A DNA stretch of 44,030 nucleotides from the NCBI GenBank assembly GCA_948444845.1, contig CAOJVB010000012.1, positions 1-44,030 on the forward strand, read 5' to 3'. Position numbers and translations under genes: made by a program. Positions within the stretch are counted from its first letter, which is position 1. Each line of letters opens with the position of its first letter. Below are positions 33,581 through 40,760 of the stretch, in pieces. The notes below the pieces were generated by a model that ran no database searches, was not told the origin of the DNA, and saw only the letters and a program-made list of their open reading frames with translations. Source of the stretch: an uncultured Clostridiaceae bacterium. Lineage in GTDB: Bacteria; Bacillota; Clostridia; TANB77; CAG-508.

Positions 33581-34140
33581 ATTCTTCTATCCATTTTTGA
33601 TAAGCCTCTATTATTTTGTCAGCTTGCTTTTCTGGGTTTCCTTCAGTTGTATCTATTACTAAGTCATAATTTGATAGGTCTTGTTTTTTTACATTGTATA
33701 ATTTGAAGTATCTTTCATTTTCTAAATTGTATCTTTTTATTAGGTCTTGTTTTTGTTCTTCTATGGTTCCAAAGTTTTCTGTTTCCTTTCTTTTTTCATC
33801 ACCAAATGCTCTTTTTGCTGCTTCATTTATATCTACTGTTAAGTATACTTTGAATGACTCTGGTACTGCATACCAACCGAAGCCTAGCATCTATTACAAA
33901 TTCTTCGTGTGTTTTTGCATATTCTGTTGCACTTCTTTCTATTGCTTGGTCTATTTCTGGATGTTTTTCTACATATTTATTAAAACTTGTTACATCCATG
34001 TTGTGCTCTTTGGCTAGTTTTCTAAAGTATTCACCATTTTTATATATTCCATAATTTAATTTTTCTGTTATTATTTTTGCTATTACAGTTTTTCCACTTG
34101 CTAATTCTCCTGTTATTGATATAATTTTTTTCTTTTCCAT
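33579..34140 (-). CDS. Cytidylate-kinase-like P-loop kinase, requires one +1 shift at CGG
   Basis: 186 residues after recoding. IISITGELASGKTVIAKII is the P-loop, and the archaeal-type CMP kinase family signature FVIDARL-G88-WYAVPESFKVYL spans the break. In simple reading it splits at the CGG (33877-33879): one frame ends in VCSTRVIQ..., the other begins at an internal ATG. Skipping C joins them exactly, and length minus one is divisible by three. It lies downstream of yicC-rpoZ, where gmk often lies. The substrate is uncertain, since a classical cmk is also present. Confidence 0.83.
33877..33879 (-). promoter_or_regulatory. Recoding site: CGG-T read as Gly (kinase gene)
   Basis: Minus-strand AGG CTT CGG TTG GTA. 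Skipping C gives AGG CTT GGT TGG TAT GCA, restoring RLGWYA. This is the only site with T as the fourth base, which shows the rule is CGGN rather than CGGA. Confidence 0.8.
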
Positions 34141-34163
34141 AAAATACCCCTTTATATATTATT

Positions 34164-34214
34164 AAAGGGCGTAATTCGGTAAACTCTCAAGGTATTTCTT
34201 ACCGATTAGCCCTT
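34164..34214. repeat. Imperfect palindrome upstream of the kinase gene
   Basis: AAGGGC(G)TAAT(T)CGGTAA pairs with TTACCGATTAGCCCTT with two bulges. GC-richer than the flanks. It could be a REP-like element or a structured leader of the kinase gene. I cannot decide. Confidence 0.45.
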
Positions 34215-34324
34215 CCTATATAGCAGACAATTATTAATTGTTCACTATTCATTATTTAATGAATCTCTTTGAAAATTTGACAATTAATATCACCTTATAA
34301 ATATTATTTTCAAAATACTCAATT

Positions 34325-34522
34325 TTATTCCTCTGCTTCTATTTCAACTTTACCTTGTGCTATTTCATTTGCTGCTATTGTTACTGGTGATTCTTCTTTA
34401 ACATCTACTAATTTTTCATGTCCTTCTGCTATTTGTCTTGCTCTTTTGGCTGTTGCTATTGCTAGTCTAAATTTACTATCTGTCTTTTCTAATAGTTCTG
34501 CTTTTGTTGGTTTTACCATCAT
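34325..34522 (-). CDS. rpoZ: RNA polymerase omega subunit
   Basis: 65 residues from the ATG 10 nt after GGAG. An upstream GTG is too close to the ribosome binding site. MVKPTKAELLEKTDSKFRLA and IATAKRARQIAEG contain the conserved RpoZ helix, and VTIAANEIAQGKVEI is the usual tail. It assists RNA polymerase assembly. It sits directly after yicC with no gmk between. Confidence 0.93.
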   Translation of the reverse strand: MMVKPTKAELLEKTDSKFRLAIATAKRARQIAEGHEKLVDVKEESPVTIAANEIAQGKVEIEAEE

Positions 34523-34567
34523 TTTTATCACTCTCCTTTTTATTTTTCTATTTCTATCCTTTTTCCT

Positions 34568-35443
34568 TTATTCTATGTTTTGTACTTGCTCCCTTATATC
34601 TTCTAGTTCTACTTTTATTTCTATTACTAAGTCTGTTATTTCTAGTAAACCAGACTTTGAACCTATTGTATTTGTCTCTCTGTTCATTTCTTGTATCAAA
34701 AAGTCCATTTTCTTACCTATGTTTTCTTTTTCTTCTAGCATTTGCCTAAATTGGTTAATATGACTTTTTAACCTAGTCAGTTCTTCTTCTACCGAACATT
34801 TATCTGCATATATAACTACTTCTGTTGCTAACCTTGCCTCATCTATTATGCCTGTTTTTAGTATTTCTTTTATCCTCTCTTCTAATTTTACTACATAATT
34901 TGCTACAAGTCCAGTAGAATATTCAGAAATTTTTAGTATTTTATTTTCTACTTTGTTAATTCTTCTTTCTAAGTCTTCTTTTATTTTGTTTCCTTCGTTT
35001 TCTTTCATTATTACAAAATTTTGTATTGCTTGTTTTAAACATTCTAAAAGTTCTTTTTCTATTATGTCTTCATTTTCATCAGAACTTTTTATATTTAGCA
35101 CTTCTGGCAACTTTGTTATTTCTGTTATTGGTATATCATAACTTAAGTCATTTTCTTGTGCTACTTTCTTTAACTCTTCTATATATTTTTTTGTTAGTTC
35201 TTTATTTATTATTATTTCTTTTCCTTCATCACTATAGTTTTCAAAAGTAACAAATACATCAATTTTTCCTCTATATATGTTTTTTTGAACTTCTTTTTTT
35301 ATTTTTTCTTCTAAATAACTTAAATAACGTGGTAGCTTTACTGATATATCTGTATATTTGTGATTTACACTTTTTATTTCTATTGTATATATTCTGTTAT
35401 TTTCCTCTTGTTTTGCTCTTCCAAAACCTGTCATACTTCTCAT
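34568..35443 (-). CDS. YicC family endoribonuclease
   Basis: 291 residues. MRSMTGFGRA start, EIKSVNHKYTDISVKLPR, a long central coiled coil, and the C-terminal DUF1732 block (EELTRLKSHINQFRQML ... QEMNRETNTIGSKS) are diagnostic. E. coli YicC is an endoribonuclease acting on small RNAs, and the Clostridia role is less clear. It begins 3 bp after the upstream membrane-protein gene. Confidence 0.93.
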   Translation of the reverse strand: MRSMTGFGRAKQEENNRIYTIEIKSVNHKYTDISVKLPRYLSYLEEKIKKEVQKNIYRGKIDVFVTFENYSDEGKEIIINKELTKKYIEELKKVAQENDLSYDIPITEITKLPEVLNIKSSDENEDIIEKELLECLKQAIQNFVIMKENEGNKIKEDLERRINKVENKILKISEYSTGLVANYVVKLEERIKEILKTGIIDEARLATEVVIYADKCSVEEELTRLKSHINQFRQMLEEKENIGKKMDFLIQEMNRETNTIGSKSGLLEITDLVIEIKVELEDIREQVQNIE

Positions 35444-35446
35444 AGT

Positions 35447-36139
35447 TTATTTTACCTCATTTCTTTTTGTAGTTCTATAAATGTTATTTGCTTGTTTTCT
35501 TATTTCTTTTTTATATTTTATATATGATATTATTGATTTTACTATATAATATATACTAAATGCTACTGCTATTATTGTTATAGAGTTTGTTAATTTAGTA
35601 CTATACAACTTGTAAATTTGCATAAGTATTATTGTAGTAATAGATACTACTAGCATTTCTATTCCTTCTATAGTATATTTGCCACTTTCTTTTTTATAGG
35701 CATATTCAAATATACCTATTGTACTTATTATAAATATCATACTACTTGTTTTTAAAATTATTTCAAAAGATACCTTTTCTATTATCATATAAATTATATA
35801 TATAAATATAAAATATACTAATATGACTATTGCAGATATTATATTATCAAATACTTTTTTATATAGTTCATTCTTTTTTTCTTTTGGTATAATAGTTTCA
35901 TTTTTTATTTCTTTTTGTATTTCTTCTAATTCAACTTTTGGTATTGCTAGTTCTTGTTTTTTTGAAACTTTTAAAGATGTTTCTTCTCTTTTTTGTCCTT
36001 TCGAAACTTCTGATAATTTTTCTTCATTTTTTTCCTCTTTGTTTTTTTTGGTTGGTTTGGTACTTTTTACTTCTTTTACATTTTTTGTAGTTTTACTTTC
36101 TTTGTCTTTTAATTTTTCTTTAGATATTTCTTCTTCCAT
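35447..36139 (-). CDS. Membrane protein with charged N-terminal extension
   Basis: 230 residues. Residues 1 to about 90 are Lys/Glu/Ser-rich and probably disordered (SKEKLKDKESKTTKNVKEVK). Four hydrophobic helices follow (about 94-115, 122-142, 156-175 and 184-204), then a short basic tail. No family recognised. It is placed between rsmE and yicC with very short spacers, so it is probably cotranscribed. Confidence 0.8.
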   Translation of the reverse strand: MEEEISKEKLKDKESKTTKNVKEVKSTKPTKKNKEEKNEEKLSEVSKGQKREETSLKVSKKQELAIPKVELEEIQKEIKNETIIPKEKKNELYKKVFDNIISAIVILVYFIFIYIIYMIIEKVSFEIILKTSSMIFIISTIGIFEYAYKKESGKYTIEGIEMLVVSITTIILMQIYKLYSTKLTNSITIIAVAFSIYYIVKSIISYIKYKKEIRKQANNIYRTTKRNEVK

Positions 36140-36159
36140 GAATTAAGTCCTTTCATTTT

Positions 36160-36900
36160 TTAATTTTCAAATTCATACACTATATTACTTGCTATAGCTA
36201 TTGGTGCAGTTTCTGTTCTTAGTATTCTTTTCCCCAAGCTTACCACTTTTGCCCCACTTTGTTTTAACTTTTTTATTTCCTTTTCATCTATTCCACCTTC
36301 TGGTCCCACTAGTACACCTATTTTTTTTATTCCTTTATTTTGTTTTAAAATTTGTTTTAACGTTATTTCTTCTTCATTTTCATATGCAACTATAAATAAG
36401 TCATATTCGTTAATTTCACTACAGAATTCAGATATTTTTATAACATTTTCTATTTTTGGTATTATATCTCTTTTACTTTGTTTTGCTGCTACTTCAGCTA
36501 TTTTTTGCCACCTTTCTATTTTCTTTTTGGCATCTTTTTCATTTAATTTCACTATACTTCTTTCCATTGCAACTGGGACTATTTTTTTTACTCCTATTTC
36601 TGTTGTTTTTTGTATAATTAGTTCCATTTTATCTGCTTTTGGAAGACCTTGATATATAGTTATATCAATATTTGTTTCTACACTTTTATTTAATTTACCA
36701 ATTATTTTGCAAGTTATTTTTTCTTTATTATATTCTACTATTTTTACAATATAATTTTGGCTTATACCTTCTGTTACACATATTTGTATTTCATCTTCTT
36801 TTTTTAACCTTAATACATTAATAATATGATTAACATCTTCGCCCAATATTTCTATTATGTTACCTTCTATTTGTTTCTCTTTTACAAAAAATTTCTGCAT
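36160..36900 (-). CDS. rsmE: 16S rRNA (uracil-1498-N3)-methyltransferase
   Basis: 246 residues. N-terminal PUA-like domain (MQKFFVKEKQI, HIINVLRLK) and C-terminal SPOUT domain with the knot motif GVLVGPEGGIDEKEI and LGKRILRTETAPIAI. It methylates 16S rRNA with SAM. The first gene of the rsmE-membrane protein-yicC-rpoZ cluster. Confidence 0.95.
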   Translation of the reverse strand: MQKFFVKEKQIEGNIIEILGEDVNHIINVLRLKKEDEIQICVTEGISQNYIVKIVEYNKEKITCKIIGKLNKSVETNIDITIYQGLPKADKMELIIQKTTEIGVKKIVPVAMERSIVKLNEKDAKKKIERWQKIAEVAAKQSKRDIIPKIENVIKISEFCSEINEYDLFIVAYENEEEITLKQILKQNKGIKKIGVLVGPEGGIDEKEIKKLKQSGAKVVSLGKRILRTETAPIAIASNIVYEFEN

Positions 36901-37169
36901 TGCTTATTCCTTTTTTCTTTTTTTGATAATTATATCATATTTTCATTTATATGCAACTGTAAATTATTTTTATGTAGGGTCCATTTCAATCTCCTACAGA
37001 CTTATCCTAATAAACTTCTATTTTTCTTCGAAGAAATTTCATAAATTAAAAACATAGTAAAGCCGTTGTGGCACGGCAAATTGCTAATCACTGCTACATC
37101 TATATTTAATATTAGCTATGCATTGTAACCAATAGTTATTTTGACCTTAAAACTTCCATAAAAAAACAG
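36901..37169. other. Gap between rsmE and tmRNA
   Basis: Contains REP-like patches: TGTAGGGTCC ... CTCCTACA near 36974-37001, TTCTTCGAAGAA near 37024, and a GCCGTTGTGGCACGGC hairpin near 37062-37078. No gene is seen. Confidence 0.5.
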
Positions 37170-37198
37170 TTGTATTTATTACCTCTTTATAGTATAAT
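37170..37198 (+). promoter_or_regulatory. Promoter of ssrA
   Basis: TTGTAT (37170-37175), a 17-bp spacer and TATAAT (37193-37198), about 30 bp before the mature tmRNA 5' end. Confidence 0.65.
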
Positions 37199-37227
37199 AA
37201 TAATGTAATTAATTTACAATTAAATAT

Positions 37228-37585
37228 GGGGGTGTAATTGGTTTCGACAGTATTTTAGAAGTATTAATGGCGAGTAGTGGATGGTTGCTTTGGCCACTTA
37301 AAAAAAGCAAAAATAAATATAAACGCTGATAATAGAGAATTAGCATACGCTGCCTAGTTTGCAGCGACGTTTTACCGATTGAGCCTACGCTTTCGGATAA
37401 GGCGACGAACTAGTAGGAAACAAAACAATTTCTTGCTATGGAAGTTGTGGGTATTTATATAGCTACTTTATAATAATGTTTGTTTGTTAATGTTATTATA
37501 AAGGAAAATTAATAACAAACTACACTCGTAGATATTAATATGGAAAAGATATTGGACAGGAGTTCGACTCTCCTCACCTCCACCA
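37228..37585 (+). ncRNA. ssrA: tmRNA
   Basis: 5' GGGGGTGTAATTGGTTTCGAC and 3' GAGTTCGACTCTCCTCACC-TCCACCA form the tRNA-like domain. The acceptor GGGGGTG pairs with CACCTCC, and CCA is encoded. The tag reading frame (37307-37357) starts at GCA and encodes AKININADNRELAYAA followed by TAG. Downstream pseudoknot-rich sequence fits the usual one-piece form. It rescues stalled ribosomes, which is notable in a genome where CGG may stall translation. The tag ends LAYAA rather than the common ALAA. Confidence 0.97.
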
Positions 37586-37623
37586 CAATTATCCCCTTTG
37601 GGGATTGAATTATTAATTGTTAT

Positions 37624-37653
37624 AAAAATGAAGGAAGAGCTCTTTCATTTTTC
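37624..37653 (+). terminator. Terminator of ssrA
   Basis: AAAAATGAA / TTTCATTTTT stem with an inner GAGCTC, followed by TTCTT. Confidence 0.6.
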
Positions 37654-37726
37654 TTACTATTTAATTATCTAAGCATAATAAAAAGACTATTGCTAATCGA
37701 ATTTTGCATTTATTTGTTGGAATATA

Positions 37727-37755
37727 TTGTAAAAACTGATTAAACGTGTTATAGT
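37727..37755 (+). promoter_or_regulatory. Promoter of the toxin gene
   Basis: TTGTAA (37727-37732), a 17-bp spacer and TATAGT (37750-37755). Confidence 0.5.
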
Positions 37756-37778
37756 ATTTTTCAAAGCGAGGTAAAAAA

Positions 37779-38511
37779 ATGGAAAGCGATTTAGATAAAA
37801 ATTTTATTGACAATCAAATAATTATAGGTGAAGAAAAAAGCGAAGCAATTTCTCATAAAGATAGTTCTTTAAAAAGATTAGACCTTTCTTTTAATAAACA
37901 TATTGAATTAAGAGAATATAAAAAGTAACTTATTAGCATATTGGATTAAAGATTTTTCTAATTATCATGATAATGAAAAATTTTTTAAACCTAATAATCT
38001 AAGAATTTTTAAACGTGAAGATATTGTAAAAGCTAATTTAGGTTTTAATATAGGTAATGAATTAGGTGGATTGCATTATTGTGTAGTTATAAATAAAAAT
38101 GATAATTTAAATTTTGGAACATTAAATGTAATTCCATTATCTTCTGCTAAAGAAAATAAAAAATATAATAGTGATACTTGTATAGACTTAGGTGATGGAC
38201 TTTATTCTTCGTTAGTCGAAAGATTAAATATAGAGTTTGCTATCATTAGAAAACAGTTATCTGAATTAGATGGCCTTAGTGGAGATGAAACAACTAATAA
38301 ATTAAAAAATATAACTCAAAAAATCGAAATTTTAGATAAAACACAAAAAGAATTAGACAAAATGAAACATGGAAGTTTTGCATTAATACATCAAATAACA
38401 ACAATTAGTAAACAAAGAATTTTTAAAAATCCTTTATTATCTAAAATAAAATTATCTGATGAAGGCTTGAATTTAATTGATGATAAAATAAAAAAATTAT
38501 ATACAAAATAA
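37779..38511 (+). pseudogene. PemK/MazF-like toxin gene with a +1 frameshift
   Basis: An N-terminal frame (MESDLDKNFIDN ... ELREYKK, 49 codons) ends at TAA 37926-37928. The next frame continues at once with NLLAYWIKDFSNYHDNEKFF, IVKANLGFNIGNELGGLHYC and VVINK, a PemK/MazF-type endoribonuclease core, to 38511. The break is at AAAAAGTAAC: one A too many in a five-A run explains it, so this is most simply a homopolymer indel, not the CGG type. A GAGG ribosome binding site and promoter are present. No antitoxin partner is obvious beside it. It could also be a sequence error. Confidence 0.7.
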
Positions 38512-38545
38512 AATATGCAAAAAAATATATCTTTTTGCATATTTT
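38510..38545 (+). terminator. Terminator of the toxin gene
   Basis: A perfect 14-bp stem (AAAATATGCAAAAA with TTTTTGCATATTTT) with an 8-nt loop. Confidence 0.75.
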
Positions 38546-38547
38546 AT

Positions 38548-38576
38548 TTGACAATGTGCATATTATAATGTATAAT
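38548..38576 (+). promoter_or_regulatory. Consensus promoter of a small RNA
   Basis: Perfect TTGACA (38548-38553), exactly 17 bp, perfect TATAAT (38571-38576). This is the best sigma-A promoter seen in the window, and no coding sequence follows it. Confidence 0.8.
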
Positions 38577-38582
38577 GTAATT

Positions 38583-38662
38583 AAGATTTTACCTCGTGTT
38601 ATGTAAGTATCACGGCGGTCATAAGAAGATTAAGGACAGTTTTTGCAACTGTCCGATTTTTT
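38583..38662 (+). ncRNA. Candidate small RNA (about 80 nt)
   Basis: Starts about 7 nt after a consensus promoter and ends in a rho-independent terminator (GGACAGTT, TTTGC loop, AACTGTCC, then TTTTTT; 38634-38662). The body has a possible hairpin CGTG/CACG within CCTCGTGTTATGTAAGTATC and a GC-richer CACGGCGGTCATAAG segment unlike the surrounding AT-rich DNA. No start codon with a ribosome binding site is present. I do not recognise it as tRNA, SRP RNA or 6S RNA. It converges on the CD1247-like gene. Confidence 0.65.
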
Positions 38663-38692
38663 ATTTTTGTTCAATATACTTTTATTCTAATT

Positions 38693-39208
38693 TTACATGT
38701 CTTCGTCTTCGTTTTCTTCCTCATTTCCTTCACAGTCATCATCACTACATCCATGGCATCCTCCGCAATGTCCTGAACAGCAATCTTCATCTTCTTCACA
38801 ATCACATTCATCATTCCAGTCTAACTCTATTATATTATTACATTCTGGGCATTTTATCTCTGTTTTTTCTTCGTTCATTAAGCTTAAATCTGTTACAAAT
38901 TCGTTATTACAGTATGGGCATACTATTTCAAATTCAAACTCTCCTAATTCTTCTTCATCATATATATCACTTTCTATTTCTTTTACAGTTTCCCCTATCT
39001 TATTTAATTTGTCATCTAAGCTATTTTGCTTTTCTTCCATTTCTTTTAACTTATTGTCAATTATATTTGACATATTATCCATAGCATTTATAAATAATGT
39101 TGATAATTCTGAAATTTTTTCCTTTACTATTTTCTTTTCTTCTTCATTAGAAATTATTTGTTCTATTTCTGATAATATTCTGTTATATTCTTTACTTAAA
39201 TTTGGCAT
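38693..39208 (-). CDS. CD1247-type protein: coiled coil, zinc ribbon, Cys/acidic tail
   Basis: 171 residues. The N-terminal helical region (1 to about 85) is followed by a zinc ribbon CPYCNNEFVTDLS ... CPECNN, then a tail rich in Cys, Asp, Glu and Gly (CDCEEDEDCCSGHCGGCHGC). The CD1247 N-terminal domain family fits and typically lies next to efp in Clostridia, as here. Function unknown; metal binding is evident from the cysteines. Confidence 0.85.
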   Translation of the reverse strand: MPNLSKEYNRILSEIEQIISNEEEKKIVKEKISELSTLFINAMDNMSNIIDNKLKEMEEKQNSLDDKLNKIGETVKEIESDIYDEEELGEFEFEIVCPYCNNEFVTDLSLMNEEKTEIKCPECNNIIELDWNDECDCEEDEDCCSGHCGGCHGCSDDDCEGNEEENEDEDM

Positions 39209-39340
39209 TTTGCTTTCCTCTCTTTTCTTTCTTTATTTTATTATATACTTATTTTTATTTTGTATACATTGCTTGATTTATAAAGCTTTCTTTACTTTAT
39301 GTTTTTAATCTTTCATTTATATATTATTTTTTTATTAATT

Positions 39341-39395
39341 AAAAGTCAAAAACAAATGTAAATATACGTCTTTTTACATATTATTTTTGACTTTT
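39341..39395. terminator. Hairpin after efp
   Basis: AAAAGTCAAAAA / TTTTTGACTTTT outer arms (39341-39352, 39384-39395) and an inner ATGTAAA/TTTACAT stem. The arms end in T runs on either strand. Probable efp terminator. Confidence 0.6.
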
Positions 39396-39410
39396 GGTAC
39401 GTTTATTATT

Positions 39411-39977
39411 TTATACTCTTTCCATATAGTCACCAGTTCTTGTGTCTATTCTAATAACGTCTCCTATGTTTATGAATAGTGGAACTGATACTTCATAACC
39501 ATTTTCTAGTGTTGCTGGTTTTCCTGATGTTGTTGTTGTGTTTCCACTAAATCCTGGCTCTGTGTATGTTACTTCTAGTTCTACAAACATTGGTGGCTCT
39601 ACTGAAAATACATTTCCTTTGTATGAAAGTATTTTTACATTCATGTTTTCTTTTATATATTTTAAGCTATCTCCTAATTGTTCTTTGTTTAAAGGCATTT
39701 GCTCATATGTTTCGTTATCCATGAAATAATATAAACCACTGTCTTCATATAGGTATTGCATTTCTTTTTTCTCTATTTCTGCTCCTGGGTATTTTTCTGA
39801 TGGATTGAATGTTTTTTCTATAACTGCTCCTGATATTACATTTCTTAGTTTTGTTCTAACAAAAGCTGAGCCCTTTCCTGGTTTTACGTGTTGGAACTCT
39901 ACTACTTTGAATACGTTTCCATCCATTTCAAATGTTGTTCCATTTCTAAAGTCTCCTGCCATATATACTTCTGCCAT
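39411..39977 (-). CDS. efp: Elongation factor P
   Basis: 188 residues, three beta-barrel domains. The tip loop [17 protein letters not shown] carries the lysine (KPGKG) modified in many bacteria. [20 protein letters not shown] and [20 protein letters not shown] are conserved. It relieves stalling at polyproline. It sits in a prepilin peptidase-pepP-hypothetical-efp-CD1247 run. Confidence 0.97.
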   Translation of the reverse strand: MAEVYMAGDFRNGTTFEMDGNVFKVVEFQHVKPGKGSAFVRTKLRNVISGAVIEKTFNPSEKYPGAEIEKKEMQYLYEDSGLYYFMDNETYEQMPLNKEQLGDSLKYIKENMNVKILSYKGNVFSVEPPMFVELEVTYTEPGFSGNTTTTSGKPATLENGYEVSVPLFINIGDVIRIDTRTGDYMERV

Positions 39978-40160
39978 TTTATATATCTCCTTTCAAATTT
40001 TTAAATTTCTTTTTTATTTGCTTTATTTATACTACCATATTTTTCTAGTAAAATCAAGTGTTTTATATTTTTTATTTCTCTATGTCACAGGTAATGCTAA
40101 CATATGATATACTATATCATACTACTTATATTTGTTAATTGTATAACATTTTTAATTTTA

Positions 40161-40748
40161 TTATCTGTCATCTTGTTCATTTTCATCTTCTTTTTCATTA
40201 CCTTTATTTTCTCTTTCATTTTCTTTTGTTTGTTCTCTATTTTCTTTCCAATTCTTTGATACTTTTTCGGTTCTTTTTCTTGCAGCATCGTCATACATTC
40301 CATTTCTATATTTTTCTGAATCAGTTTTAACAATTTCTCCATCACTATCCATTACTACTTGACTTGGCTTTCCATTTTGTTTTATTTGTCTTGCTATCTC
40401 TTCTTGTATTTTCTCATTCTTACAAATTTGTTTTCCATTTATATACATTTTACCGTCTGGTGATATTGTTACTTCTTCTTTAATATCTACAAAAACTTCT
40501 CCATCTTTTCTTTGTATTTCGAAAGAACCTATTGGCAATTCCAATCCTCCTATTGCAAATGTTGCCTCATTTACTACATATGGCTCTTCCTCCATTTCTT
40601 GTTGTTCTACCATTGTATAATTTTCTGCTTTCCAAGTATAACGGTTTGCTTTTTGTAACATTTTAATTTCATTGTTTTTTTCCTTATTCTTTATGCTATT
40701 TCCTATTTTTTCTAGTAGCTTTTTTAATAATTCTTTTATTTTTTCCAT
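40161..40748 (-). CDS. Hypothetical protein, Lys/Glu-rich C-terminus
   Basis: 195 residues. Helical N-terminus (MEKIKELLKKLLEKIGNSIK), a central beta-rich stretch (FAIGGLELPIGSFEIQRKDG, VTISPDGKMYINGKQICKN), and a highly charged low-complexity tail (KENERENKGNEKEDENEQDD). No family recognised. It lies 12 bp downstream of pepP and is probably cotranscribed. Confidence 0.75.
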   Translation of the reverse strand: MEKIKELLKKLLEKIGNSIKNKEKNNEIKMLQKANRYTWKAENYTMVEQQEMEEEPYVVNEATFAIGGLELPIGSFEIQRKDGEVFVDIKEEVTISPDGKMYINGKQICKNEKIQEEIARQIKQNGKPSQVVMDSDGEIVKTDSEKYRNGMYDDAARKRTEKVSKNWKENREQTKENERENKGNEKEDENEQDDR

Positions 40749-40760
40749 GTTCTCCCTTTC

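Noticed and set aside
7817..34140. Random sequencing or assembly indels as the cause of the six breaks
   Set aside because: None lies in a homopolymer. All six are the same base (C before GG) in the same codon phase at a glycine codon, and in-frame CGG is otherwise missing from core genes. Random error would not respect reading frame. It is still listed as the main alternative to exclude with reads.
37920..37930. Toxin-gene shift as a seventh site of the CGG type
   Set aside because: No CGG is present. A five-A run explains it as a simple indel, so I kept it separate from the recoding set.
38583..38662. Candidate small RNA as an unusual tRNA for CGG
   Set aside because: No T-arm (GTTCGA-type), acceptor stem or CCA is present. 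The proposed decoding tRNA must be sought outside this window.
40112..40345. Lys/Met-rich minus-strand frame overlapping the hypothetical gene at 40161-40748
   Set aside because: It is an out-of-frame reading of a low-complexity tail with no ribosome binding site.
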